A stretch of 64,000 bases of DNA. It comes from Gymnodinialimonas sp. 57CJ19. GTDB lineage: Bacteria; Pseudomonadota; Alphaproteobacteria; Rhodobacterales; Rhodobacteraceae. Made by a program: the position numbers and the translations under genes. Positions 26,745-35,917 of this stretch are shown here, piece by piece. The stretch lies in assembly GCF_038396845.1 (NCBI RefSeq), contig NZ_CP151587.1:2454001-2518000 (forward strand), in the 5' to 3' direction. The first letter of the stretch is position 1, and every line of letters starts with the position of its first letter. The notes under the pieces are model-generated. The model searched no databases, had not been told where the DNA came from, and was given only the letters and a program-made list of their open reading frames with translations.

Positions 26745-27728
26745 CTAAAGTGACTTTGGGGGCGTTGGCGGCGCTTGGTCGGGGAGGCGCTGGCCGTTCA
26801 GATCCACGAGGGTCAGATGCGCCGCCGTTTCTTGCAGGCGCGCGGCGCAGGCGTGGGCGGCAGCGCGGAACCAGCGCATCATGGGTTCGTCCTCGCGGCC
26901 CTTCCGGCACATGATCCAAAGCTGCGATTGCGGCACGACGGCCACGTCAAAAGGCGCGACAAGGCGGCCCGCAGCGATGTCTTCGGCGACCACGAAGAAG
27001 CCGCCCATGGCGATGTGCCCCGTCTCGCGCGCCATTTCCACCGCAGACATGGTGTAGCCGCAGGTCATGGCAAAGCGGTTGGGCGGCGCGAGGCCTTGGG
27101 CGGTGCACCAGGCTTTCCAGATGTTGAGGTCGGGCTCGGCTGCAAGGTCAAAGCCCAGGTCAATCAACCCGTGGTGCAGAAGGTCGGCTGGTTCAGAGAC
27201 CGTCCTGGCCATGTCGGCCCGCATCAGCGGCGTGTAGCATTGCCGAAGCAGCGGCTCGGCAAAGGCTTCGGGGTCTGGGGTGGCGGTGTAGCGGATGGCC
27301 GCATCAATGCCCGCGCCCTGCAACGCGCGAAAGGCTTGGCTGACGTCCCATTCCACCTTGTAAGCGGCCGCCGGGTCTGCGTTCAGGGTCGGCTCATTAT
27401 AGAGCCACTTCTGCACGACCGCGATGGGGGCGGAGACGCGGATGGTCTCTTGCGCCTTCGGCATCCTGGCGTCCGTCCAGGCGGCCTCGATCGCAGCGAA
27501 ACCCGTGCTGAGGCGGCGCGACAGGGCCAAGCCCTCGGGCGTCAGTTCAATGGCACGGTGTTTGCGCAGGAACAGAGCACGTCCGAAATCCTCCTCCAGC
27601 CGTTTGACTTGATAGCCGATGGCGGCGGGGCTCACGGAAAGCTCTGCTGCCGCTTCCTTGAAGCTGAGGTGCCGGGCGGCGGCGTCAAAGCTGCGCAGCG
27701 CGTTGATGGAGGGCATCCGGTTTTTCAT
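26745..27728 (-). CDS. LysR-family transcriptional regulator (GcvA-like)
   Basis: This 327-residue protein has an N-terminal LysR HTH (MPSINALRSFDAAARHLSFKEAAAELSVSPAAIGYQVKRLEEDFG) followed by an effector domain with the usual LysR fold. The start MPSINALRSF-like form and the GcvA/AmpR-type HTH place it near the GcvA subgroup. The ATG at 27728 is chosen over the more upstream frame because the conserved HTH begins there. It is divergent from the exported protein at 27826 with a 97-base gap, and that gene is the likely target. The effector is unknown. Confidence 0.88.
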   Translation of the reverse strand: MKNRMPSINALRSFDAAARHLSFKEAAAELSVSPAAIGYQVKRLEEDFGRALFLRKHRAIELTPEGLALSRRLSTGFAAIEAAWTDARMPKAQETIRVSAPIAVVQKWLYNEPTLNADPAAAYKVEWDVSQAFRALQGAGIDAAIRYTATPDPEAFAEPLLRQCYTPLMRADMARTVSEPADLLHHGLIDLGFDLAAEPDLNIWKAWCTAQGLAPPNRFAMTCGYTMSAVEMARETGHIAMGGFFVVAEDIAAGRLVAPFDVAVVPQSQLWIMCRKGREDEPMMRWFRAAAHACAARLQETAAHLTLVDLNGQRLPDQAPPTPPKSL

Positions 27729-27825
27729 TTCACCCAAGCATACCTTGCCCAAGACGCGAGGAGAACTGATTTGCGCACGGGACGTCAGATTGAGGACGCT
27801 GCGGGGCATGGAAAAGGAGGAACAA

Positions 27826-28455
27826 ATGAAACTCTCGAAGACACTCATGGCCGCGTGCCTGATCCTGTCGGCGCAAGCCGTGGTGGCAGACACCTTGCCG
27901 ATGTCCTGGACGCCGCCAAGCGGCATGACGCCCGGCCCGATTGAAGGAACGGAAGCGATACTGGTGACCGGGCCAGAGGGGGCGGCGATGCAGATCGTGA
28001 CGGAAGGCATCGCGCCGGGGCACGCGATTACGGTTTGGTTCGTGGCGGTGCAGAACCCGCATCTGTGCCAATCCAATCCCTGCACCCCCATGGAGGCGAT
28101 GGGCATGCCCGAGATGAACGCCGTTGCGGTGAACGGTGGCGGTACGGTGGTGCCGGAGGATGGGGAAATCCGGGTCTCGGCCTTCTTGCCGGCGGGCGAG
28201 GTGCCAACGAACATGTTCGAGACCCGTTTCACCGAGCCCGAGATGTCCGAATACCATCTGGTGGTGCATGACCATGGCCCCCTTGCGCCCGATCTGGCCA
28301 GCGACATGCTGTCGAGCTTCCGGGGAGGCTGTACGTTGGAAAGCGTCCCACCGTTCTACCCCGAGAGCGCGCGCAGTGACGGGGAAGGGGGCGGAAATAC
28401 CTGCGTCTCTCGGCAGGTCGCGCTGTTCGTGCCAAGCCATTTGCGTTCGAACTGA
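27826..28455 (+). CDS. Exported protein of unknown function, divergent from a LysR regulator
   Basis: This 209-residue protein has a signal peptide (TLMAACLILSAQAVVA). A strong AAGGAGG lies just before the ATG. The mature part has PCTPMEAMGMPEMNAV and conserved Cys residues (HLCQSNPC, GGCTLES, TCVSRQ), which suggest disulfides, and it looks like a secreted beta-rich domain. I do not recognise a named family. It is probably under control of the divergent LysR gene. A hairpin and T tract about 50 bases after its stop look like a terminator. Confidence 0.72.
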   Translation: MKLSKTLMAACLILSAQAVVADTLPMSWTPPSGMTPGPIEGTEAILVTGPEGAAMQIVTEGIAPGHAITVWFVAVQNPHLCQSNPCTPMEAMGMPEMNAVAVNGGGTVVPEDGEIRVSAFLPAGEVPTNMFETRFTEPEMSEYHLVVHDHGPLAPDLASDMLSSFRGGCTLESVPPFYPESARSDGEGGGNTCVSRQVALFVPSHLRSN

Positions 28456-28504
28456 TCGGGCGCGGTGATCAACTAAGGCTCCTACTATATACTAGGCACA
28501 AGAT

Positions 28505-28532
28505 GGGGCGGCATATCGGTGCGGCCCCTTTT
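28505..28532 (+). terminator. Rho-independent terminator after the exported protein gene
   Basis: GGGGC (28505-28509) pairs with GCCCC (28524-28528), and inside them GCA pairs with TGC across a G-G mismatch. TTTT follows the stem. It lies 50 bases after the stop at 28455. Confidence 0.6.
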
Positions 28533-28973
28533 GCTCTGTCGACGAAGTTGTCGGGCTGCGGTGCTGTGCTGAGCCTGTCTCATAGAATCACGATGCCTGG
28601 TCTCGGGATGGAAGGTGTGATTTCCGCCAAGTTTGAGGGGAATGATGCCCCGCGCCACCCCTTCGCGGGCAAATAAGAAGCGCAAAAAATCACCATCACC
28701 CGGCGCGCAGGCCCAAATTTTAAGCGTTGTGGCCGCATTTTCCAAAGTCACCAGATATTGTTGGCAGCTTGATAGCGCTAACGACGGCACCGAGAGGGGC
28801 GTGCAAGCCCCAAATTGCCCGGATTGGTCAAAAGATTTTACAAAAACCACGTCAAAGGTGAAGAAAAGCTGTTTTCTGGCGGCAAACGCCGCGCTAACGT
28901 GCCGACACTTATAAGCCACTGAGCACCCAGGAGGGGGGCTCGGGGAAAAGATCCAACCGGGAGGAATACACCA
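28533..28973. other. Intergenic region upstream of TRAP operon 1
   Basis: This 441-base stretch is less GC-rich than its surroundings near 28670-28860 and holds no credible gene. A 93-codon frame at 28633 lacks a ribosome site and protein-like composition. The promoter of the dctPQM operon must lie here. A GAGG-rich ribosome site precedes the dctP ATG. I could not pick out a confident operator. Confidence 0.4.
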
Positions 28974-30062
28974 ATGGATCGTCGTTCTTTTTTGCGGACA
29001 TCCGCTGTTGGCGGGGCAGCAGCCGCCTCTACGACACTTGCAGCACCGCTGTACGCGCAAGGTAACCGCGAGCTGACGCTTGTGACGTCTGTTCCAGACG
29101 GCTTTGCGATTTTCGATGACGCAGCACAGCTTGCCATCGACTACGTCGCCGCCATGACGGATGGTCAACTGACCTTCAACAAAAACTCGGCCGGCACACT
29201 GGTTGGCGCGTTCGAAGTTTTTGACGCCGTTTCCTCGGGCCAAGCTGACGTATATCACTCGGCTGAGTACTACTTCCTGAACCAGCACCCGGCGCTGGCG
29301 TTCTTTACCTCCGTGCCGTTCGGCATGACCAGCCAGGAAATGTCCAACTGGTACTACCGCCGCGGTGGTCAGGAATTGCACGACGAAGTGTCGTCGCTGT
29401 TCGGCCTGAAGCCGCTGATGTGTGGTATGACCGCGATGCAGCCCGGTGGTTGGTTCAACACGGAAATCAACTCTGCCGAGGATCTTCAGGGTCTTCGTTT
29501 CCGCATGCCAGGCCAAGGTGGTCAGGTTCTGGGTCGTCTTGGTGCTTCGGTTCAGAACATCCCCGGTGGCGAAATCTACCAGGCGTTGTCTTCGGGCCAG
29601 ATCGACGGCGCGGAGTGGATCGGTCCCTACGCAGATGAGCGCATGGGCTTCCAGGAGGTTACCAACACCTATTACACTGCTGGTTTCCACGAGCCGGGTG
29701 CCGCGTTGACCTTCGGGTTCAACCTGGACGTCTGGGAATCCCTGACACCGCAGCAGCAGCAGATCTGTGATGTGGCAACCCGTGCCGCCCACGCCCACAA
29801 CACCGCGCTGTCGTTGGCTGAAAACGGCGCTGCGCTTGAGCGTCTTGTGTCCGGTGGCGTGCAGACGCGCCAGTTCCCCGACGAAGTATGGGACGCGTTC
29901 GGCCGTGCCGCTGCTGAGGTTCGTGAAGAGAACATGAGCGACGAGATCTATGCCAACATCGCAAACTCCTACTTTGCGTCGCTCGACGAGTCTGCCGGTT
30001 GGTACGAGATCGCCGATGGCGAGTATCAGCGTCAGCGTAACCGTGTAAACAACGCAGGCTAA
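28974..30062 (+). CDS. dctP: TRAP transporter substrate-binding protein (TakP/DctP family, Tat-exported)
   Basis: This 362-residue protein has an N-terminal twin-arginine signal (MDRRSFLRTSAVGGAAAAST, cleavage after APLYAQG). The mature domain resembles TakP-type binding proteins for 2-oxo acids and related carboxylates: HSAEYYFLNQHPALAFFTSVPFGMTSQEMSNWYYRRGG, GGWFNTEINS, FRMPGQGGQVLGRLGASVQ, and GGEIYQALSSGQIDGAEWIGPYADERMGF. It would bind its ligand in the periplasm and deliver it to DctQM. Its codons favour GGT, CGT and GTT more than neighbouring genes, as expected of a highly expressed gene. A terminator-like hairpin follows it. Confidence 0.9.
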   Translation: MDRRSFLRTSAVGGAAAASTTLAAPLYAQGNRELTLVTSVPDGFAIFDDAAQLAIDYVAAMTDGQLTFNKNSAGTLVGAFEVFDAVSSGQADVYHSAEYYFLNQHPALAFFTSVPFGMTSQEMSNWYYRRGGQELHDEVSSLFGLKPLMCGMTAMQPGGWFNTEINSAEDLQGLRFRMPGQGGQVLGRLGASVQNIPGGEIYQALSSGQIDGAEWIGPYADERMGFQEVTNTYYTAGFHEPGAALTFGFNLDVWESLTPQQQQICDVATRAAHAHNTALSLAENGAALERLVSGGVQTRQFPDEVWDAFGRAAAEVREENMSDEIYANIANSYFASLDESAGWYEIADGEYQRQRNRVNNAG

Positions 30063-30081
30063 ACGCCTGACGCTTTACGGC

Positions 30082-30117
30082 ACTCCTCCGCCTGCAATTC
30101 GTGGGCGGGGGAGTTTT
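30082..30117 (+). terminator. Terminator-like hairpin between dctP and dctQ
   Basis: An 11-bp stem with one G-T pair (ACTCCTCCGCC with GGCGGGGGAGT, 30082-30092 and 30104-30114) is followed by TTTT. It lies 20 bases after the dctP stop and 72 bases before the dctQ start. It probably stops or stabilises part of the message, so that the binding protein is made in excess of the permease. Confidence 0.75.
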
Positions 30118-30188
30118 CAAGACCCAGTTGAACAGCGCCGCTAGGGTGCGGAATGTGACAGGGTTGTTTTCGGCTGGAGTTCCTCAAC

Positions 30189-31097
30189 ATGCTAGACCTG
30201 ATCCTCTGGGCCTTGACCGAGTACGTGACGGCGCCGGTGAATATTGTCACCGCCCTTCTCAATCCCGGCTCCTGGCTAGATTGGTCCAATACGGAATCGT
30301 TGATGCGGTTCATCTACTATGGTGCATCGGTCGAGCTGTTCTTCGCCTTGTTCTTCCTTTTCTCGGTCATCACCGTCGTCGGCATGTTCAAGCGGGAATT
30401 CCTGTGGACGTGCGTTCGCATCCAGGAGGGGTTCGCCAATGCCGTCGGCAGAACCGCCGCTTGGGTGGGGCTTTTGATGGTGTTGCAACAGGTGATGATC
30501 GTCTTCCTGCAACGGATTTTCCGGGTGTCGGACATCTCCATGGGGCCGCTTGGCATTTCCTTCACCCAAGACCTGTCGTGGTGGGCGGAAGAGCTGAAGC
30601 TTTATAACGCCATCATCGTGACCCTCTGTGTCACCTATACATTCGTGCAAGGTGGCCATGTCCGTGTGGACCTTGTCTACTCCGCCGTGAAGTTCCGCAC
30701 CAAGAAGGTGATGGATATGTTGGGCGCGATGCTCTTCATGCTGCCCGTTGTGACACTGACGTATATGTACGCCTGGTTCTTCATGTGGCGTCATCTTGTG
30801 GTGCCGAACCCTTCCGCCTCGGGCACGCTGGAGCGCATGATCATGCAAGCGCGCGCCCTGCGTTGGAACGTCGAGACCATTGGCTTCAGCCCCAACGGGT
30901 TCAACGCCTACTTCCTCTTCAAAGTGCTGATCGTGGCCTATTGCGTGATGGTCTTCCTGCAAGCCTGGTCGATGTTCTGGCGCTCGTACCTGGAATGGCG
31001 TGAGGGCGAGGCCAGCGAAGGCAAATACCTTGACCGCGACTACTTGGGCGACGAGGCAGAAGAGATCGAGCACGCGATCCACTCAGGCTCGACCTGA
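30189..31097 (+). CDS. dctQ: TRAP transporter small permease subunit (DctQ), large variant
   Basis: This 302-residue membrane protein is longer than typical DctQ (about 160-200). It has about five hydrophobic segments, for example GRTAAWVGLLMVLQQVMIVFLQR and VMDMLGAMLFMLPVVTLTYMYAWFFMW. The DctQ-type segment GGHVRVDLVYSAV lies in the middle. It works with DctM in a sodium-driven importer. The extra length is at the N-terminus and matches the TakQ-type subunits paired with large DctM proteins. Confidence 0.85.
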   Translation: MLDLILWALTEYVTAPVNIVTALLNPGSWLDWSNTESLMRFIYYGASVELFFALFFLFSVITVVGMFKREFLWTCVRIQEGFANAVGRTAAWVGLLMVLQQVMIVFLQRIFRVSDISMGPLGISFTQDLSWWAEELKLYNAIIVTLCVTYTFVQGGHVRVDLVYSAVKFRTKKVMDMLGAMLFMLPVVTLTYMYAWFFMWRHLVVPNPSASGTLERMIMQARALRWNVETIGFSPNGFNAYFLFKVLIVAYCVMVFLQAWSMFWRSYLEWREGEASEGKYLDRDYLGDEAEEIEHAIHSGST

Positions 31098-31148
31098 TCC
31101 AATACACGACAATGTGCCCATGAGTGGCGCAGCATAGGGACTTAAAAG

Positions 31149-33503
31149 ATGCTTTTTGGTTTGGACGGGGTCGAAATTGGCCTGATCATCGTGTTCCTCA
31201 CCCTGTTTGGTGGGATCATGACGGGCTTCCCGGTGGCCTTCGCCATTGGTGGCGCGGGTGTGATTTCCTTCGCGATCATCGCGGTTTTGGATAGCTCTGG
31301 CTTGCTGATCCACCAAGCGGTGGATGTGCGATCAGAGGATTATCTGGCGCTGATTGCCGATGGCGTCCCCCGAGATACGATTTCAACCTTCAGGTATCCC
31401 GATTTGCCGCGCATAGATGAGGCATTGTTCACCGGCGGCTGGGAAACCGCGCTGGATCGCAACCTGTCGTTCATCGTCAACCGCATGAACGAGCGTGTGA
31501 TTGCGGGTCAATCCATCGAGATTCTGCTGGCCGTTCTGATGTTTGTGATGATGGGCATCACGCTGGAACGCTCGAAGATTGCCAATGACCTGCTGACCAC
31601 CATGGCGCGTGTGTTTGGCCCGCTTCCCGGCGGTCTGGCTGTGTCGATCGTGATCGTGGGCGCTTTTCTTGCGGCCTCGACCGGCATCGTCGGCGCGACC
31701 GTGGTGACCATGGGCCTGCTGGCCCTGCCCACAATGCTGCGCAACAACTATTCGCCCGAGTTGGCCACCGGCGTGATCGCCGCCTCCGGCACCTTGGGGC
31801 AGATCATTCCGCCTTCCATCGTGATCGTTCTTCTGGGCACGCTGGCGGGTGATCTCTATGCCACGGGGCAAGAGACCCGCGCCGTCGCCGCAGGGTGCCG
31901 CGACGCGCTGACCTATCTGGGCCAGCCTGCGGTTCTGTCAGTGGGCACGTTGTTCCAGGCGGCGCTTCTGCCGGGTATCTTCCTGGCCTTCCTTTATGGC
32001 GCCTACTCCTTCGGCTACGCCTTGGTGTTCCCATCGAAAGCGCCCGCGGTGCAAATGGGCGCCAGCACCGGAGAACCCGTCACGCGGGGCGAAAGTCTGA
32101 CATGGTTCCTTGGGGTGCCGGCGGCGATCATCATCGGGGTAAGCCTTGCGGCCACTGCGGGCATCGTCGGCAGCCAGACGATCACCGTGTCGGATATGTC
32201 CGACGGGGCGGCCAGCGCGTCGCTGCGCACCAATGTATCCGAGCAATGTGCGGCGGGCATGATCGACCTGCATGGTCAGGAGGCCTGGGACGTGGCCGTC
32301 GCCGAGCAGGCCGCGATTGAAGCGGGCGAAGCAGGGGAAGTTTCCCAAGAGCGCACACCGGAAGAGATGGTTGCGGCCACCGATGCGGCCCTTGCCGCGG
32401 CGGCACCCATCGGCAGCGGTGTTGCGGTCCTGTTCACGCTTCTGGCGCTGACCCTGGTGCTGGCACGCGGTATCTCTCCGACGTCCTCTCCGCTGCCATT
32501 GCTGGTGGGGGGATTGGGCATCGTGCTGGCCCTGGCGGCTGATGTGATGTTCATCGGTCCGTTGACGGGTCCGGGAAGGACGTTCGCGGTCCTCGCCATT
32601 CCTTTCGGTCTGACGGTCTATGGGTGCTATCACGCAGTGGGGCGTCTGTCGCAAAACGAGCTTCTGCGCGTGGTCTTCCCGCCGCTGGTCCTGATCGTGG
32701 CGGTTCTGGGCTCGATCCTTGGCGGGATTACCAACCCGACACCGGCCGCTGCCCTCGGTGCGGCTGGGGCGATCATGTTGGCGGCCTATCGCAAGCTTGG
32801 CGATGACCGGCGCGGAGCAAAAATTGTTGTCGGTGCGGCCTTTGCCGTGGTGATCATGATTGTCGTGGGCGTGAACTTTGACCTGCGGATGTCGCGCGAG
32901 GCCGTGACCGTTGCCGATTGGCTGGCCTATATCGTGACGCAAGGTGCCTATCATTTCGCCTTCTTCGGCCTGCTGTTTGCCTGTTGGACGCTTCTGCGCA
33001 CCAGCGTTTTGGGGCCCGTGGTGCGCGAGACGGCTAAGGTCACGAGCATGGTGTTTACCATCCTCATCGGGAGCCAAGTGTTGAACCTGACGCTGATCGC
33101 CTTCGGCGGTGAGCATTACATCCAGCAGTTCTTGCGAGCGTTTGACCAGGAATGGGTCGTGTTCCTGCTGGTGATGGCGATCTTGTTCTTTCTGGGCTTC
33201 GTGCTCGATTTCCTTGAAATCATCTACATCGTGATCCCCATTGTGGGGCCGGTGATTTACGGCGGGACGTTGGACCCGAAGTGGGTGACGATCATGATTG
33301 CGGTGAACTTGCAGACCTCGTTCCTGACGCCGCCCTTTGGTTTTGCGCTGTTTTATTTGAGGGGCGTGGCACCGAAGTCGGTGACGACGGGCCACATCTA
33401 CCGAGGGGTGCTGCCGTTCGTGGGCATTCAGGTGTTGGGATTGGCGATCTTGTGGTTCTTCCCGGGCATCGTGACGATCGTACCGGATCTGCTGCCGAAC
33501 TAA
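31149..33503 (+). CDS. dctM: TRAP transporter large permease subunit (DctM) with about 220-residue central insertion
   Basis: This is a 784-residue polytopic protein, against about 430 for a standard DctM. Recognisable DctM parts are the N-terminal helix with TGFPVAFAIGG, then LAASTGIVGATVVTMGLLALPTML, SGTLGQIIPPSIVIVLLG, and later ILGGITNPTPAAALGAAGAI, LDFLEIIYIVIPIVGPVI, and SFLTPPFGFALFYLRG. Between residues about 300 and 520 there is extra sequence with at least three to four helices and a hydrophilic, Ala/Glu-rich stretch. It forms the ion-coupled channel with DctQ. The large form goes with TakP-like systems. Confidence 0.88.
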   Translation: MLFGLDGVEIGLIIVFLTLFGGIMTGFPVAFAIGGAGVISFAIIAVLDSSGLLIHQAVDVRSEDYLALIADGVPRDTISTFRYPDLPRIDEALFTGGWETALDRNLSFIVNRMNERVIAGQSIEILLAVLMFVMMGITLERSKIANDLLTTMARVFGPLPGGLAVSIVIVGAFLAASTGIVGATVVTMGLLALPTMLRNNYSPELATGVIAASGTLGQIIPPSIVIVLLGTLAGDLYATGQETRAVAAGCRDALTYLGQPAVLSVGTLFQAALLPGIFLAFLYGAYSFGYALVFPSKAPAVQMGASTGEPVTRGESLTWFLGVPAAIIIGVSLAATAGIVGSQTITVSDMSDGAASASLRTNVSEQCAAGMIDLHGQEAWDVAVAEQAAIEAGEAGEVSQERTPEEMVAATDAALAAAAPIGSGVAVLFTLLALTLVLARGISPTSSPLPLLVGGLGIVLALAADVMFIGPLTGPGRTFAVLAIPFGLTVYGCYHAVGRLSQNELLRVVFPPLVLIVAVLGSILGGITNPTPAAALGAAGAIMLAAYRKLGDDRRGAKIVVGAAFAVVIMIVVGVNFDLRMSREAVTVADWLAYIVTQGAYHFAFFGLLFACWTLLRTSVLGPVVRETAKVTSMVFTILIGSQVLNLTLIAFGGEHYIQQFLRAFDQEWVVFLLVMAILFFLGFVLDFLEIIYIVIPIVGPVIYGGTLDPKWVTIMIAVNLQTSFLTPPFGFALFYLRGVAPKSVTTGHIYRGVLPFVGIQVLGLAILWFFPGIVTIVPDLLPN

Positions 33504-33530
33504 GGTTTCGGGAGTTTGTAGAGATTGGGG

Positions 33531-33556
33531 AGGGGGGGCCATGGCGGCCCTCCTTT
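33531..33556 (+). terminator. Rho-independent terminator of TRAP operon 1
   Basis: A 10-bp stem with two G-T pairs (33531-33540 with 33546-33555) and loop ATGGC is followed by a short T run. It begins 28 bases after the dctM stop. Downstream, at 33585-33625, is a copy of the recurring CCGGGGGCGATATTTTT...AAGATGAAGG intergenic motif. Confidence 0.6.
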
Positions 33557-33628
33557 GTCGTTTGGAGGCACGGAGGTGGGGGCGGACCCTCCGGGGGCGA
33601 TATTTTTGAAAAGATGAAGGGAGGGCGC

Positions 33629-34009
33629 TCAAGCGGCGGGTTGGATCAGATCCCAAAGGTTGCCCCAAGGGTCGCGCCATTGGGCAACGGTGCCGTAGGG
33701 CCCATGCCGGGGCGCTTCCACAAAGGTGCCGCCCGCGGTGGTGATCCGGGCGGCGTCCTCCTTGAAGTTGCTTGAGTGAAGGAAAAATCCCACGCGGTCG
33801 CCGGTTTGCTGGCCAAGGGCCCTGGACTGGCGGTCGGTTGTGGGCACCGCGAGGAGAAGGGCGGGGCCCTGTGGGGAGGGGCTGACGGTGACCCAACGCT
33901 TGTGGGTTTGGTCCTCGTCGCTCAACAACGTCCACCCGAGGCCATTGACGTAGAAGGCGATGCCTTCATCGTAGTCGGGCACGATCAGGGTCACGAGCGC
34001 GAGGCGCAT
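33629..34009 (-). CDS. VOC-superfamily (glyoxalase/bleomycin resistance-like) protein
   Basis: This is a 126-residue protein with paired beta-alpha-beta-beta-beta units. The first runs LALVTLIVPDYDEGIAFYVNGLGWTLLSD, and the last DPWGNLWDLIQ. It is of the size of single VOC proteins, which act on small electrophiles or aromatic ring compounds with a metal. A candidate metal-binding Glu/Asp/His set is present, but the substrate is unknown. Its start codon shares one base with the leucyl-transferase stop, so the two genes are translationally coupled. Confidence 0.8.
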   Translation of the reverse strand: MRLALVTLIVPDYDEGIAFYVNGLGWTLLSDEDQTHKRWVTVSPSPQGPALLLAVPTTDRQSRALGQQTGDRVGFFLHSSNFKEDAARITTAGGTFVEAPRHGPYGTVAQWRDPWGNLWDLIQPAA

Positions 34010-34842
34010 CAGTGGTTGCTGTCGGGGGCGGCGCGCAGATCGGGAAGGGTGATTTGGGCCACCTGCTCTGCGATTGGATCGGTCGAGAGGGGGTGGGTTT
34101 GGGTATCGTAATCTTCTTGCGCGCCAATGTCTTGCCATTGGCCGTTCACGTAAACCTCGAGTGCGGGGAAGTTTGCCTTGTAGCCCATTTTCGATGATCC
34201 TGGCACCCAATATCCAAGGTAGACGTAGGGCAAGCCGGCCTCTTGCGCGAGGGCGATGTGATCGAGGATCACGTAGGTTCCCAGAGAGTTCCGCTGCAAT
34301 TCCGGGGCGAAGAACGAGTAGACGAGGCTGAGGCCGTCATCGAGGATATCGGTCAGGCAGACGGCGGCCAGATCATCGCCCTCGGTCTGGTCGCGGTATT
34401 CGATCACGCGAGATTTGACCGGCGTTTCCTCGATCATTGCGGCAAATTCGAACACATCCATATCGGCCATGCCGCCATCGGCGTGGCGGGTATCAAGGTA
34501 GCTGCGGAACAGGGCGTATTGTTCTTCCGTGGCCCAAGCAGAGCGGGGGTGGCGGATCAGGTGTTTGTTGCGCTTCGATATCCGTTTGTGACCGCGTTTA
34601 GGCGCGAAATCCGCCACGCGGATGCGGGCGGACAGGCAAGCGGCGCAATCGGTGCAGGAGGGGCGGTAGAGCACGTTTTGCGACCGGCGGAACCCCTGCT
34701 TGGAGAGCGAATTGTTTAACGCCTCCGAATGATCCCCTTGCAACGCGGTAAACAGTTTGCGTTCGCGTCTGCCGTCGAGGTAGGGGCAGTCTTGCGGCGC
34801 TGTCACATAGAATTGTGGCGCGATGGGTAGCGTATGGCGCAT
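34009..34842 (-). CDS. bpt: Aspartate/glutamate leucyltransferase (Bpt-type N-end rule enzyme)
   Basis: This 277-residue protein transfers Leu from Leu-tRNA to N-terminal Asp or Glu, marking proteins for ClpAP. Seen are [45 protein letters not shown] with the CxxC cluster of the arginyl/leucyl-transferase family, and [20 protein letters not shown] 34842 ([16 protein letters not shown]) was chosen, although a TTG two codons earlier is possible. The transferase has GNAT-like folds in both halves. It is coupled to the VOC gene. Confidence 0.92.
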   Translation of the reverse strand: MRHTLPIAPQFYVTAPQDCPYLDGRRERKLFTALQGDHSEALNNSLSKQGFRRSQNVLYRPSCTDCAACLSARIRVADFAPKRGHKRISKRNKHLIRHPRSAWATEEQYALFRSYLDTRHADGGMADMDVFEFAAMIEETPVKSRVIEYRDQTEGDDLAAVCLTDILDDGLSLVYSFFAPELQRNSLGTYVILDHIALAQEAGLPYVYLGYWVPGSSKMGYKANFPALEVYVNGQWQDIGAQEDYDTQTHPLSTDPIAEQVAQITLPDLRAAPDSNH

Positions 34843-34948
34843 AAACAAAGGGTCCCGTGTCGACGGTACTAGAGTGCACCACTCGCCCGCGATGGGGCAA
34901 CCGCTTTCTGGAACGTGGTTACTTTGCTGTTGCCCCTTGGGTCCAGTC

Positions 34949-35398
34949 CTAGGCCGGACAGTTAATCATCACGGTGCCGACAAGCTCATCGGAGAGGCTG
35001 CGGTTGAACGGGCGACCCATCATCATGCCGATGGAAATCAGCTGGATCACGAAAATCGTGGCGGCCACCATATAGCAGCCGGTATGCACGGCGGCCTCTT
35101 GGCTGGTGAGGCGGGCACCGGAGGGACCGCGCAGCTCGATATTCATCAGACGCATGCCGAGGGTTGCGGATTCCGCCCGGATCGTGCGCCAGCGGTACAG
35201 GAAGGCGAGGCCAAAGTGCACCGGTATCCAGAGTAGAAAGGCGATCCCCGCGGTCAGAACGCTCAGGATCAGCATCGCGACAAAGATCAGCGCCGCGTCG
35301 ATGGCCCAGGCAAACAGGCGTTTGGGCAAGACGCCGTCGTAGAAGGCAGCATCATAGGTTGGGTCGGGCAGGGGCGAGCGGGTCATGGACAAGGACAT
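34949..35398 (-). CDS. RDD-family membrane protein
   Basis: This 149-residue protein has the RDD signature Arg-Asp-Asp region as [14 protein letters not shown], followed by helices [36 protein letters not shown] and [26 protein letters not shown] proteins are small inner-membrane proteins of varied or unknown function. ATG 35398 or 35386 could be the start; the extra upstream sequence reads as non-coding. It is preceded by a GC-rich leader. Confidence 0.8.
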   Translation of the reverse strand: MSLSMTRSPLPDPTYDAAFYDGVLPKRLFAWAIDAALIFVAMLILSVLTAGIAFLLWIPVHFGLAFLYRWRTIRAESATLGMRLMNIELRGPSGARLTSQEAAVHTGCYMVAATIFVIQLISIGMMMGRPFNRSLSDELVGTVMINCPA

Positions 35399-35497
35399 GG
35401 CAATAAGGGGGGCCTTTGGGAAGGGGAAAAAGGGGCGCGCGCCCGGATTGGGACGGGTGGGCGCGCGCGGGGACAAGCCTAAGGCGAGGGGGGACGG

Positions 35498-35917
35498 TTA
35501 CGCCTTGGCTTCTTCGGTCTCAGCCTTTGCGGCTTCGGCCCGGTCGTCCATGAAGGCGTCGAATTCGGACTTGTCCTTGGCATCGCGCAGGCGTTGCAAG
35601 AAGGCCTCGAACGCGCCTTGCTCATCTTCCAGGCGCTTCAGCGTGTCGGCCTTGTAGGCGTCGAAGGCGCTGTTCCCGGAAGAGTTGAACTTGTGGCCAC
35701 GGTGGCTGTGGCGGCGGGATGTGCAGGAACCGTTGAACATGCGTTTACTCCAGATCATGTAGGCCAGAAGGGCGAGGCCGATCGGCCAGAAAAAGATGAA
35801 ACCGATGACCATGGCAGCGATCCAAGCGCCTTTGCCACGGGCATCAAGCCAGTTTTCCGCCCGAGAAAACCAACCAAGGCTTTCATGGGAATGGGTGGGG
35901 GCGGTTGTTGTGGTCAT
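35498..35917 (-). CDS. DUF2852 small membrane protein
   Basis: This 139-residue protein has one or two membrane helices (WIAAMVIGFIFFWPIGLALLAYMIWSKRMF) that match the DUF2852 pattern of alphaproteobacterial membrane proteins. A cytoplasmic helical tail follows, rich in Lys, Glu and Ala (DAYKADTLKRLEDEQGAFEAFLQRLRDAKDKSEFDAFMDDR) and predicted to form a coiled coil. The function is unknown. Its upstream DNA at 35945-35975 carries repeated ATGTAA/ACATT elements. Confidence 0.85.
   Translation of the reverse strand: MTTTTAPTHSHESLGWFSRAENWLDARGKGAWIAAMVIGFIFFWPIGLALLAYMIWSKRMFNGSCTSRRHSHRGHKFNSSGNSAFDAYKADTLKRLEDEQGAFEAFLQRLRDAKDKSEFDAFMDDRAEAAKAETEEAKA

Noticed and set aside
28633..28914. 93-codon plus-strand frame before dctP
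   Set aside because: No ribosome site, odd composition and no recognised domain; it most likely lies in the promoter region.
28485..29798. 437-codon minus-strand frame opposite dctP
   Set aside because: It is the antisense shadow of a Tat-exported binding protein; it spans the promoter region.
31938..33935. 665-codon minus-strand frame opposite dctM
   Set aside because: It is low-complexity (Arg, His, Gln-rich), mirrors a membrane-protein gene and has no family features.
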